From Azadirachta indica (Eukaryota > Streptophyta > Magnoliopsida > Sapindales > Meliaceae), in NCBI GenBank assembly GCA_022749755.1, contig CM040442.1, forward strand, positions 16,590,457 to 16,654,456: DNA of 64,000 nucleotides, in the 5' to 3' direction. Within the stretch, counting starts at the first letter, position 1; each line of letters starts with the position of its first letter. Made by a program: the position numbers and the translations under genes. Positions 44,489 through 56,459 of this stretch are shown here, piece by piece. The notes beneath the pieces are model-generated. The model had not been told where the DNA came from, made no database searches, and saw only the letters and a program-made list of their open reading frames with translations.

Positions 44489-44781
44489 TAAATAATATTT
44501 AATTTTTATTTATAATATGGAAATGTAAATATATGAAAAAATTAATGATTTATCATATCACATCTTGTTGTAAATTCTATATAATAAAAAATAAATAAAA
44601 TCTGTAAGGATATTTTTAACATTATAATTAGATAAATTTATTTCTTAACTATAAATAATTTGTAAGCTTTTCATGTTAAGTTAGATAAATACTTTTAAAA
44701 TATTTGAATGAAAGAAAGTAAAATATGATAATATTCTTTATTACAGCAAAATAAGTAACACGTAACTTGAATCCAGCATTC

Positions 44782-44842
44782 AAAAATTATCATTACCAAG
44801 TTGATCCAAAACTTTCATGTTTGTGAAATTTACTAATCCCAC
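44782..44842 (-). pseudogene. LRR exon of a receptor-like protein (relic 2)
   Basis: The minus strand reads GLVNFTNMKVLDQLGNDNF then a stop, aligning with the LRR unit at 43042-43110. The acceptor AG is mutated. A TTCTTTATTCTTATT tract precedes it, as in relic 3. Confidence 0.6.
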
Positions 44843-45420
44843 AATAAGAATAAAGAAATGAAAATAAAAGAAAGAATATGATAATAATTACGTATAGAAA
44901 GATTGCGTTAAGTACAACTAACAATTTACATGTTACATTGCTTAGAAATTTGCACACTTTAATATTTTTAAATAGATTACTAAATCTCAAATCTATTATA
45001 TTATTAATCTCAATTCATTGTACACATTTTTTTTAGGAAAAAGGACAATAGTTAATATATATTTTGAAATTAAAGATAATAGTCATGCGTTTCTTCAATT
45101 CTGTAATTGATAATCCGGCATTCTCGAACAATGAATTATTTTTAAATATGATAATTATTTTCAGTTGGTCAATTTTAAAATACAAAATGCACCTTATCCT
45201 ATTACAGAGTCATTTATGTTATTATTATTTAAATATAAAACTTTCAACTTCATCAAATTTGATAAGAATCAATAACAAACTAATAATCAAATAAAAAACT
45301 TATAATTTTTAAACCTCTAGACACTACTTTTATCAGTACATAATTAAATTTGTCTTAGATACATATGTTCGTCTTCTTTTATTAAAACGAATAGATGTGA
45401 AACTTTAATAGAACAAATTC

Positions 45421-45478
45421 AGATATTACCATTATTACCGCACAGATCCAAGACCTTTCAAGTTCGTGAATTTTCCCG
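45421..45478 (-). pseudogene. LRR exon of a receptor-like protein (relic 3)
   Basis: The minus strand reads KFTNLK and, after a one-base shift, VLDLCGNNGNI. This is the same LRR unit as relics 1 and 2. It is preceded by TTTCTTTATTTTTGTTG. Together the three copies suggest tandem duplication of an exon-intron unit. Confidence 0.6.
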
Positions 45479-45603
45479 CAACAAAAATAAAGAAACTAGA
45501 ACAAAAAATGATATGATAATTAGTTACACTTTGTTCCAATTACACTGTTGGTCTCAATTAATTAATTAATTGTCATTGTTACGGAAAAATTCATTGGTAG
45601 ACA

Positions 45604-46469
45604 TGTTGTAAATTTTAATTAATTAATTAATATCAATTAGTTTCACAATTAATCTAATCAATAAGCCACAAATAAAATAATGAAGACACAAGATTTTGAC
45701 GTGGTTCAGATTTTTCAATCCTTCATCTATGAGGCCAAACTAGAGAAAAATAATTCACTAAAAAATAAAATGATACAAACACCAATAAACTTATGCGAAT
45801 CAAAGACTCCCTCTTTGTTATTGCCCTATGTATAATCTTCTTAAATGGTCTTAATTAGTGAGATGCCCTCACTTTTGATGTCATCAAAATCCCTTCAACG
45901 AACACAGCTTCTTTTCTCGAAAAAATTCAAGTTCCTCTCTTGAATATTTCAACTAAATTGTCTTCGTGACAACATTTAAAAGATCTAAATCCTTGAGTTT
46001 ATTATAATAGGAATCATGAACAAATAATTCCTATTAATTTTTTCTCAATTAAAGCATAGGAAATGATGAACAATTTAGATAACAAAAAGACATGCTTATG
46101 AAGGAGCTCTCTTTAAATTAGTTTTTTCCATAATGGAGGCTTAACAAAATTCGAAAAAATATTTCTTATTTATATGAAGACAAAAACCCTAGGCCGGAGA
46201 GGATATTTTTTCTTATTCCTTTAAAAAAATAAATCTCCTAAATCAAGAAGAATTCTTACCTTACTAAACTCCTCATTTCCACAAGTCCTTTCCTTTAAGT
46301 TGTAGAATATCAAATCTACGCGTCCTAATTGAGCTTTGATAATCACGTAATTCTAAAACAACTTGAAAACTATCATACATGGAGTTTAATTAAAGCAATA
46401 ACAATTTTTAGAATTAAAAATTCTTCAAATATATTTAATTGCCATATAATGCCAACAAAATTCCTATCA
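45604..46469 (-). repeat. 3' LTR of SIRE-like copia element
   Basis: On the minus strand it starts TGATAGGAATTTTGTTGGC right after the polypurine tract and ends ...AAATTTACAACA. It is about 866 bp. It contains AAGATTTTGACGTGGTTCAG, a phrase common in copia LTRs. Confidence 0.8.
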
Positions 46470-46910
46470 ACCTCCCTTTTTAGGATTGTTTTGCAAAACA
46501 TCTCTATGTTGGCAAAATCAACTCAAAGAATGAAGTACGTCCTGTGATCACACATTGAAACAAGAAAAACACAAAAAATCAAGTGTACCAAGGTATAACA
46601 CAAAAATCATGCGTACCAAGGTATCACTTAATCACAAGTTAGCATTCATAATCCATAAGAAAAATATGCACAACAAAGAAATGCTAAACACATGAAAAGC
46701 TCCTCCTTATTGAATAATCACCAAGGCATCAATTATCTTCTAAAATAAAAACGCACATCAAAGCACAAAAGCAACAATTTATCAAGTCTCACAACTAGAA
46801 TGCTACTCCCCCTAAAACCAAATAAGCAAACAACTTGCTAATAATTCCCCCTCAAATTAAAATGCTATCAAAAATTCGTACCTAGCATACTATTACTCCC
46901 CTTTTTCGCC
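46470..46910 (-). other. Polypurine tract and additional PPT-like runs
   Basis: On the minus strand AAAAAGGGAGGT touches the LTR start (46470-46481). Three more purine runs, TTTTAGGGGGAGTAG, TTTGAGGGGGAAT and AAAAAGGGGAGTAAT, lie at 46802-46904. Extra PPT-like sequences are known in SIRE-type elements. They may prime plus-strand synthesis. Confidence 0.65.
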
Positions 46911-48229
46911 AAATAAAGGCAAAAACAGCCAAGAACACAACAGAAACAAATAAGGAGAAAACAATAGCAACGATTGAGGCAGCAATAACGAAGGAAAAAC
47001 TCAAATGTGATTTTGATATCTTTTGTGCTCAAAGTATCATTTCCATTTGAATTGGTTAATGTCATTAAGCATCCTCGTAGCATGGAAAGATCAAGACTAC
47101 GCTGAAAACAAATCCTCTTAATGTGAAATGTGGTTGAAGACCGTAAGCTCAAATATCATAGACTACCCTTATGGAAATGATAATTCTACTGAAAGTCTAA
47201 ATATATTAAAAAAGCTTTCAGAACAGTACCCACGGGTTAAAATTTGAGAATACTGTTATGGCTCTAAATTTCACAAACATTAACATCCAGACCCAAGGTG
47301 CTAATTGTCAGAAATTATACTTTGAGCACAAAAGATATCAAACCATTCAGAATACCAAGAAAGTAGAATACAAAATCACACAAAGGCCCAAATCTGGACA
47401 CGTTACCATTTTGTCCAAAATTACAAAAACTATTTAATTCATGTTAACATGATATTCTAAATTTTTCTTCACTTCCTTATGCATGAATAATCAATATTTA
47501 ACACTTTAATATCTCTGTGCCATATGATAAAATAAATATAATCGTGAATCTTATGTTTATGTGAATGTTTAACTCACAATTTTTCCTTAATTTCACTGAT
47601 GTCAACGATCTTAAGATTAAAACAATGTAGATAGAGTGAGTCAAACTAACCTTATCATCTTAATCTCAAATTTTTATTTTTATTCGCATGCATATGTGTG
47701 TGCAGTGATTACCATTATATGTTTGTTTCTTGCTACTACTTTCTTTCCTTTGCCTTTTTTCTGTTTTGTTATATCTAAAGTCAGTGGCTTTCATGCTACC
47801 ATTAAGGCAACCCTCTTCCCATGATAGATCATCCTCTAAATATTGGTAATACATAGGCCTAGATTACTCAAGGATAGCTTCACACAATAATGAAGGTAGT
47901 CTTTTCTGACAATGGAGATGCACAGTTTTTTGTTGAGATATGAATCAAGGTAAATAGTCATAGCTCAATCTAATATTTTTTCCAAAACTAAATCAATCTT
48001 AGAAACTAAATTAAATCACCAATTAATCATGAATGTGCATAAAAATCAATTAAAGATTTATCTATTTTAAATCATGGTACAAGGTATTTCAAGCTCAAAT
48101 AATGATATTCTCATAAGAAGAACAAAAAAAATTCTGACAATCACAAGTACCATGACACACATACACACATGTCAAACATAACATGATTTACATGACATAC
48201 ACATCCAAAGATGTATTAGAAACACTATT
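46911..48229 (-). other. Internal non-pol region of SIRE-like element
   Basis: No protease, integrase, RT or RNase H can be read. A minus-strand frame (46868-47152) with a hydrophobic, Cys-rich stretch ends FCLYLAKKGSNSM. It may be a remnant of the 3' variable region of such elements. A 26-bp perfect inverted repeat pair (47012-47037 and 47317-47342) frames 279 bases. Confidence 0.45.
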
Positions 48230-49325
48230 AATTTTTTATTTCTTCACCCATATTTTTCTAGGTCTTGGAAAAGTCCTAGATTTTGATCTCATGTTATTTC
48301 TTAAGATTAAAACAATTTTGTCGAATGTGCTTTAGCGTTACAAAAATGACAAGTAGGAACAAATCTCTTTTTCTTATCTTTTGATTCGTGAGGATGTGCG
48401 TCTTAAATATTACCTTGGGATAGTTTGGCTAAACAAGTTCAGTATGTGATGTTTTTAAAAATATGATTTTGGCACTTGAAGATTTTTCATTTTGGAAGCC
48501 AAGTCCTTCACGATTACAACCATGCTTACCCAATGTCAAAATACGATCTAGTTTAGATGTACTTGTGCCAAGCATCTTCAAGGATTTCTGAGTATAATTC
48601 TACTCAGCAAAATCTGTTTCCAGATTACTTATAATTTGCCTTGCTTTAGATGATTCACTTATGAGACTATTCATTTATATTTGCAAGGCTTTATTGAGAT
48701 TACACACTTCTAACCATTTGTTAAATATTAATTCATATGAAGCATGTATAGTATCCATGTCTAACTCATGTTCACTAGAACTTACCTCAAAATCTGATTT
48801 AGAGAGACTCTGAACGATGTCACTCGTTTTTGCAATTTCGTTGGAACGAAAATCTGTCATTTCTGTTGTAACAGAATTAAACGCCTGAAAATTTTCAGAA
48901 TGTGAAATACTAGTGAAAGCTATGAACTTACCTACAATATCTGACGTTTCTTCTTCTGATTCATCATTACTTGTAGTACTTTTCATGGCTTTTGACTTCT
49001 TTGCGAGTTTGTTGGCACATTTAGCTTGTATATGATCGAATCCTTCACAATCCTTACATCGAATTCCCATCTGTTTTTTAGTCTGGAAAGATCTAAATGA
49101 AGACTTACCATTTGAAGAAGCTTTCTGACTTGGCTTGGATTTATGCACTATTTTTCTCATAATTTTGTTAAAATTCTTGTTAAGAGGAGCAAGTGCTTCA
49201 GATTCATCAATGTCAGAATTTTCCTTATCAAGATTGCTTTGTGTTTACTTCTTTTCTTTTCTTCATCAAGCTCCACTTTTCTTCTTTTTACTTTTCTTCA
49301 TGTTCATCTAAAAAGTTCTCAACGA
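48230..49325 (-). pseudogene. Copia (SIRE-type) gag relic with two zinc-knuckle regions
   Basis: The open minus-strand frame 48675-49160 contains CKDCEGFDHIQAKC (CX2CX4HX4C), followed by an acidic linker (SNDESEEETSD) as in SIRE/Maximus gag. Further down, STSKLDRILTLGKHG and a second knuckle CHFCNAKAHSTKLF (final Cys replaced by Phe) are seen after stops. The upstream part, SEALAPLNKNFNKI, is readable, then a stop and the truncation at the LTR. It is an RNA-binding capsid protein in active elements. This copy is dead. Confidence 0.85.
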
Positions 49326-49329
49326 TCCA

Positions 49330-49828
49330 CTAAGAAAAAAGATAATACAAAAAGCAATAAACTTGTATAAACCGAAGACTTTCTCTTCATTATCGCTCTG
49401 TATATGATCTTCTTAAATGTCTTTATTTTGTGAGATCCTCTCACTTCTAATGTCGTCAAAATCTATTCAACGAACACAGCTTCATCTCCAAAAGAAAATC
49501 AAGTTCCTCTCCTAAAGATTTCAACCAAATTGTCTTCACAATAGTTAAGAGATGTCAGTCCTTAAATTTATTATTATAGAAATTACAGACAAATAGTTCT
49601 CACTAAGTTATCCTCAATTAAAGCATAAAAAAAGGATGAATAACTTAGAAAACAAAAAATCATGCTTGTGAAGTAGCTCTCTTTTCACTAATTTAAGTAA
49701 TGGAGGCTTAACAAAATCTGAATAAATGTTTCTTATTTATATAAAGACATAAACCCTAGTAGTACAAAGAGGATTTTTTTTCATTATTCCTTCAAGAAAT
49801 AAATCTTCTAAATTAGGAATAATTCTTA
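49330..49828 (-). repeat. 5' LTR of SIRE-like element, distal part
   Basis: Matches 45745-46255 of the 3' LTR. It is interrupted at 49828 by the Athila insertion, and its first ~140 bp on the internal side are missing. Confidence 0.8.
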
Positions 49829-51421
49829 TGATACGTTCCCACGTATCCTACAAGTATAGGGGTCGTAAAGTAGTAAGTGGAAAGAAAGGGTTTTCGTACT
49901 TATGAGAACTAAGTTTTTAAATTTTTATATTAAGTAATGTGATTATGATAGATTAACTTTATTTAAGCACTTAAAAAATTACAAGAGAAAATGAATATAA
50001 TTGAAAATTACCCAAAAGGTAAATAAATTGATTAACAACATTAAAACTAACAAATTAAACTAATTAGAAACAAAATATGCAGAAACTAATATGAAAAATA
50101 GTAGGATTTTGATTTCACCTAACCCTTATCATATCTCTCCTAATTTCAAAATTTGCTAAGTTTTAATTTTTAATACACTAATCACAGGTTCTACATTACT
50201 TTGTTCTCCCTCCCAAGTGTCAAACTAGGTTTACGTTTAGCTAAATCAATTCACATCCCTATCTAAACTGAGTTAACTTAACGCTTTTTAAATCCAACTT
50301 GTTATTAATTCTTAGAAATTAATTCACCTCTTTATTCATTAAATTCTAAGTATTAACGTGATTATTTAGTTATTGATATTTTCTTGAACTCTCAATATGC
50401 TAGATTAAGTTTTTCAAATCTCATGAACAATTTAAACTATCCTTAGTGTCAATTCATTCATGTTTAATCTAACAATTCATTATACAACAAATCATTAGTA
50501 TTAAGTGCAAGAAAAACTCAAGTGATTAAAAATTAATAGCAATAACAAATTTCTTCATTACTCAAAATATGATAGGATTAGACTACATCAAACTCCTAGA
50601 ACATGAAAATTTAGCCTAAAATGTTAAAAATCAAATACAAATTCATAATAAAATTCATCATTCTTACAACAATCCAACAATAAAATAAAATGAATATCAA
50701 ACTAAAAGTGAGAGTTTGAGAAGATAAATCAAATGACGGAAGAGTCAAATCAATCTTCAATTATCTCTCAAGGCCTTCAAGCTTGATTGTTCCCCTTCTC
50801 TCTTCAAAAACCCTTTTTATTCTCCTTCCTCTCTCTCTAAAAAAAACCCTTTTCTATTCTTGGATGACCCTTTTTATATAGCGGCTGATGTCTCAAAATT
50901 ATGGAAATCTATGATCGACCAAATCTAGCCATAAAAAACTAATTCAAAAGCTAAAAATTTGGCTGAAATTCGGCCTACGCGACGCGACTGCGCACTAGAC
51001 TTAAGCTTGGGAAAACATCTCATAGCGCGGTCGCACCAACCTTCATATGCCCACACACCACATTCTACCATTGGGCGCGGGCCCACCATGCACCAAATCG
51101 TGGATAATATCAATTAAGTCTTTTAGTCGTTTTTCAATTAAGTCTCTAAGGTTTCATATATTTCATTTAAGTCTCCTAGAGCTTTACTTCTTGCATTTAA
51201 ATCCTTGACTTTCTTGCATTTTAGACCTGGCATTTTGTTCCTAATTTTTGATGACTTGTCCTTTTTGTCCTATTTTTGTGCCGCTTATCACTTTAACTTC
51301 GATTTTCTTCATTTCTGCACAAAAACAATAAATTTCATCAAAACAACACTACCGCTTAAAAATTTTCGGATATATTTAAATTTGAAAATATAAGATAAGT
51401 AAGTAAATTACTCACTTATCA
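49829..51421 (-). repeat. 3' LTR of nested Athila-type element
   Basis: On the plus strand it starts TGATACGTTCCCACGTATCC and ends TTACTCACTTATCA. It matches 56460-58067 throughout, including the GC-rich block with GCGCGGTCGC or GCGCGGCCGC. Short frames inside (50925-51113 minus, 51205-51393 plus) are not genes. Confidence 0.9.
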
Positions 51422-53990
51422 AATACTCTCAAACTTAAATATTTGCTTATCCTCAAGCAAATAAAAATAAGAGAAAAGAGTATCAACCAACACACAAGAA
51501 GAATTAACATCATTTTGAGCAAGCAATTCACTTTTAAAAATAAGACTCATAAATCAAAAGTCAAGTAGTCTAAAGAGAATTTCAAAGTGTTGACATCTAA
51601 CCTAAGATTTAAACATAGAAACCAAAATCACTGTATTCTAGATTCCTCGTGTAAATGTGAGTAGCCTAAACTATTCAACCACTTTTTTACTTAGATCAGT
51701 TTATGCAAGCAAGTGGACTATCTTGGACTCCTAAATGTACTTTAGAGACTTAATTTTAAACCACTCGCTACTAGTGAAAGAAATTGCATCAATTTAGATC
51801 ATGAAGGCTTAAATTATGCATTTAATGTGGGGCTAAGGTTAGGTCAGTACTATAGATATTAAATGCAGCTCAGCACCCTAACATATTAATCATTCTAAAG
51901 AATCATGCTCAAATCTTACATTTAATCTTCAAGCATCACTCAATTTTCAATTTTTTTTTTAATGTCCTCCTATGCACCCCTAAATTTATTCATTTGCATA
52001 GATTCATCTAAAATTTTTTTCTTTTTTTTTTTTAGCCTCACTCTATCTTTTGACACAAGCTCTCTATGCTTTCAAGGCACAAGGCCCGATTACTCAGTAA
52101 GAGCTTGACTTGCATTTTCATTAATTCATTTTTTTTTTCTTCAGCCTCACTCTATCTTTTGACCCGAGCTCTCCATGCTTACAAGGCATAAGGCTCAGTT
52201 GCTCAGTAAGAGCTTAAATTGTATTTTCATTTTTTTTTTCATTAGCCTTACTCTACCTTTTGATGCGAGCTCTCCATGCTTGTATGGCATAAGGGCTGGT
52301 TACTAGGTAAGAGCTAGGCTCACAATCTTATACTCCACCCATCCCCCACTAGAATGATCAAATATTTATGGTGATGAGCAAAAGGTTATATAGATTTACT
52401 CTGAGGTTAAACTATTGTAAGGATAGCACAAGTAAGAAACAAAAATAAGCTCAAAAGAGTATAGTAAAAAAACATTTATTCTCAAGAGGTTTAAACAAGT
52501 TTAAATGATTCAATTGGCTTAACTCATGTCTAAACTAATGCAATGATTCAAGTGATAATCATAAAACGTCTAATTCGAAACAGCTGAAAAGATGAGGCTA
52601 CGTGCTAAAAAAATGTAAGAAATCCAAAAGCAAAGTGAATTTAGTGACCCGGTCAAGCACCTAGGCTTTGTCAACAATCATCATTCTCCAAAAACTACCT
52701 ACTCTCAATTGAACTCATATCATTGACTTTCCATGTAAATACAAGCTCAAAACACAAGAGATTCAATCTAAGAACATGAAATAAAATAAAACAACTAATA
52801 AAATAAACTGAGCATAAATAAAAAAAAATTTGTGTGCAATGTGCTAAACAAGTGAAATTGAGCATGATCAATAAAATCGATCAAACAAGCAATCATAGCA
52901 TCATGAAAACAACATTTCACAATTTATCACATTTCGTAATTTACCACATTTCATTATTTGCCCCCCACACTTGAAATAAACATTGTACGCAATGTTTAAC
53001 TACAAAATAAACACAAGCATATTCCAATATCTAAACTAAATTTCTCTCATAAATAGCTTACTTAGACATTTCATCAAACACTTGGTGGACACAATTTAAA
53101 CACTACCCATTCAACAATGCAATCAATTCTTCTAAGCCTAATTGACACTTCAATTCATGCATAATTACTCCTTCATCAATTTCAAGACTTAACTTATCAA
53201 AGAATTGTCACAAGAGCAACACCAAATTTCCAATTTCCACCAACAACCTAAAAATGCCCAAATTGGTTATTTTTATCAAATAAACAATTTGGTTTATGTG
53301 GAGTTATCTTAAATTGATGTTTCTTGAAGAAAATTGGATTGCATTGTGTTGGTTGTGAATTTTGTGTGTTTTGCTAGAGTTTAGAAAAACGGGTAATTGT
53401 TAAAGCAAATGTGTTTGAAAGTGAGTTTGGGTAGATTGGGAATTATTTAGAGTATGAATTTTTGGGTTAGATTTGTGAAATGAAGGTTTTCGTTTGAAGT
53501 AAAAGAAGAAGGAAATTAACTGATGTAAGAGAAGCAAAAGCACACAAAAAGAAATAAGGAAAAATAAATGTATACCTTACATGAGTTGCAAGGGCACGCG
53601 ACCTTGCTTGTGTGTGCACTTGCTTCTGCATTTAGGCTAAAAATACACTCAATTTGTGTTTTTCCCTCTGTTCCTTAGCCAAATAATTCCACACCTACAA
53701 TCACAAATAACCTAAATGAAAAGAAAATTTAATCACAAATTCAATTAAACTAAACTAAAAAGGATAAAAAGCTTGGGTTACCTCCCAAAAAGAGTTTGGT
53801 TTAATCCCTAACTGGACTTGGTTGTTTAATTTAATCAACCGAGATCCTTAAGTAAAAGGTTTGCCACGTTTCATCCCTCTCCTTTAAAATAATGCTTGAG
53901 TTTTTAGCTATTCGTGCAAAACAATCTCCAATTTTTAACCTTCAAATTAGCCTTGTCAAGATGTAATACTCCTTTAATTTTGAACAATAC
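51422..53990 (-). other. 3' non-coding region of nested Athila element
   Basis: No pol or env-like coding sequence is visible over 2.5 kb. It contains CTCAAACTTAAATATTTGCT next to the LTR, a triple tandem repeat (52034-52322), and a CCCCCCACACTTGAA run (52961) of the kind seen in Athila 3' regions. 53765-53800 (AAAGCTTGGGTTACCTCCCA) parallels 40160 of the first Athila element. Confidence 0.6.
52034..52322. repeat. Triple tandem repeat, ~100-109-bp unit
   Basis: Units start at 52034, 52143 and 52244. Each contains AGCCTCACTCTATCTTTTGA (third unit AGCCTTACTCTACCTTTTGA), GAGCTCTCCATGCTT, AAGGCATAAGG and GTAAGAGCT. Units are separated by T-rich runs. Confidence 0.85.
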
Positions 53991-54025
53991 CAACTTTCTT
54001 AGCTTTACCTTGCCTAAAATCAACT

Positions 54026-54585
54026 CTAGTCTTGATCGCTTTTTCTTCTTTTAGAAAATTTGGGCATCCTTATATGCCTCTTTCCAAGCTCATCCATCTC
54101 ATTCTTATCCATATCCCCCACATCATTGTTGATGATATCTACCTTATAACAAGTACTTATGTTGTTTAAAGCTTTCTTGTCATAATAAAGGTTAAACTTG
54201 ACCTTTTCTTCATCAACTTTCAATGTCATCTCGCCACGTTGTACATCAATTAAAGCTCCTTCTATAGTTAGGAAGGGTCATCCAAGAATAATAAGGATTT
54301 CTCAGTCTTCCTCCATGTCAAGCACCACAAAATCAACCAAAAAGATAAACTTATCCACTTTTACTAATACATCTTCAATAGTTTCCCATGGATAATAAGA
54401 GAGCGGTCAACCATTTGCAACAAGATATTTGTCGATTTGACTTCTTCCAAACCTAACTTTTGAAAAATTGAGAGCGGCATTATTTTGATGCTTGCACCCA
54501 AGTCACACAATGTTTTCTCAAAGTTTGATTTCCCAATGGTGCATGGAATGGTGAAACTATTCGAATCCTTTTCCTTCTCCGGCAA
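54026..54585 (-). pseudogene. Athila protease relic
   Basis: The minus-strand frame 54364-54585 reads SFTIPCTIGKSNFEKTLCDL then GASIKIMPLSIFQKLGL, the aspartic-protease region of Athila pol. The catalytic triad usually read as DxGA appears as DLGAS, the form normal for Athila. After an indel the frame 54026-54229 continues MTLKVDEEKVKFNLYYDKKA, the segment just before RT. RT itself is missing. Confidence 0.85.
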
Positions 54586-54658
54586 CTTTTTTTAAAGAAT
54601 TGAACTACACTCTTTCGTCAACTTAACAGTCTTAAATTCTTCCAAACGCCTTGGTTTT

Positions 54659-56260
54659 TTACATCACTTCCTTTATAAACTTCGCATATTTGGGTATTTG
54701 TTCTAATGCATTCACAAATGGAATGTTAATATGAAGCTTTTTGAAAATTTCAAAAAATTTAGAGAACTGAGCGTCAAGCTTCTTCTTTTGGAATCTTTGG
54801 GGAAAAGGCAATGGTGGTGCAATCATAAGAGGATTGTCTAGAAATGAAATCTCATGTAGCTTAAACTTTTCCTTAGGTGTTTCTTTTTCAACTTCCTTCT
54901 CAATCACTTTACTGTTCTTCATCTTATCTTCTTTTGCTTTATACTCCCTAGGCTTAGGTGACTCCAACTCTTTGCTAATTAGAAGAGTGATTGCCTTGCA
55001 TTGATCTTCAAGATTTGGCTTCGTATCACTAGGAAATTTTTGAATGATTGCCTCTTGATTGAATTGGCAAGCTGACCAATTTGAGTGTGTAACAACTTTC
55101 TTGTTACACTCATGTTTGTGCAATGAGTCTCAATGCTATCAAGTCGAGCTTAATCTTTATTAAATCGGTTCCTTGTTTCCATAATGAAAGTTCCTAAAAG
55201 ATCTTCCAATGATGGGCTTTTTTCTGCCATAGATTGTCAGAAACCTAATAGGCGATGTAGTTGCAAAGCATTTTTTTTTATTTCCATAGGAAAATTTTTC
55301 ATGATTGTGGAGTCCAAGATGACAATGAGTTGGTAAGTTGTTGCTTAGCTGAAAGTTATAGTTTTGATTGTTGATATTTTAGCATTGCTTTTCCCTAAAA
55401 TCATCATCAACACATGAAGAACTCGCAACTATCACTTTCTCTTGACTTGATGAAGCCTCCTTGTGGAAAGATTCTTAATCTAAATTTGTTAAAGCTATCA
55501 GTTGGGCTAAAAGTGCTGCTATTTGATTGACTTCATGAACTTGCTCACTTTTCACAATTAATCTCTCACTTCGGCCATTGATAATTGTTGCATGCCATTT
55601 CTTCAAGTAAGTATAGGCTTCTTCAGTCGTCTTAGACAACAAAGAACCACCAATTGCTACATCTACAATTGTTCAAGTTTGCCATCTAATCCAGTGTAGA
55701 ATAACTGTATTTGGAGCCAATCTTGATACCCATGCAGAGGACACTTCTAGATTTAGTCCTTGAACTATTTCCAAGACTTATACAATGGCTCAAAGTCAAG
55801 ATGTCTGAATTGTGCAATCTCACCCCTCAATTACGAATTTTTCAATGGTGGAAAGAATTTTGTAAGGAATATTTGAGCCAATTCATCCCATGTAGTGATG
55901 CTTCCCATTTATAAGGATTGCAACCAACCCCTTGCCTTGCCTCTTAATGAAAATGGAAACAATCTCATCCGGATAACATCTTGGTCCACTCTATTCATTT
56001 TCATTGTGTTGTATAGCTCCAAAAACATGGCCAAATGGATCTTAAGGTCTTCATAAGACAAGCCCCCATATTGATTTTTTTGAACCATGTTTATTAATGT
56101 CAGTTTAAGCTCAAAATTATTGGTGTTGATTACTTGCCACCGAATTCCTCAGTAGTTATCATTAATCACAGGCCAAAAATAATCTCGAAATGCTCTTGCC
56201 TATTAGGGTTGTGGGTATGGCTGTTGATTTCCTTTGTCTGACTTGTTTCATGATCTACAC
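54659..56260 (-). pseudogene. Athila gag relic
   Basis: On the minus strand the frame begins near 56260. It continues YEDLKIHLAMFLELYNTMKM (near 56065-56005), RVDQDVIRMRLFPFSLRGKA, GWLQSL and WDELAQIFLTKFFPP, the retrotransposon gag domain. The open frame 55123-54659 (154 codons) covers the C-terminal half with a charged linker and PPLPFPQRFQKKKLDAQFSK, which is diagnostic for Athila gag-pro. Several stops and frameshifts lie between. Confidence 0.88.
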
Positions 56261-56435
56261 CTTCTTTGTCTTCTTAATCGACGAAAGTCTATTCAATCTT
56301 CAGATCAAATACAACAATTTCAAGGTTTCTCAATCTTCGCATGCACCTGCAAAATATCATAGCGAAACAAAAAAAATCCTAAATTAAAATTAAACTACGA
56401 AATCACAATATTAATAAAAACTCAAAAATTTTTAG

Positions 56436-56456
56436 TCTCTAGCAACAGCACCAAAA
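56436..56456 (-). other. Athila primer-binding site, degenerate
   Basis: The minus strand reads TTTTGGTGCTGTTGCTAGAG just inside the 5' LTR, a variant of the Athila TTGGCGCCGTTGCCGGGG site. Confidence 0.7.
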
Positions 56457-56459
56457 ACT

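Noticed and set aside
44793..44990. 65-codon minus-strand frame with a hydrophobic run
   Set aside because: Overlaps the LRR relic in another frame. The hydrophobic run is intronic T-rich sequence.
46868..47152. 94-codon minus-strand frame with a possible membrane segment
   Set aside because: Situated in the 3' variable region of the SIRE-like element. Part of it overlaps the 26-bp inverted repeat and no family could be named.
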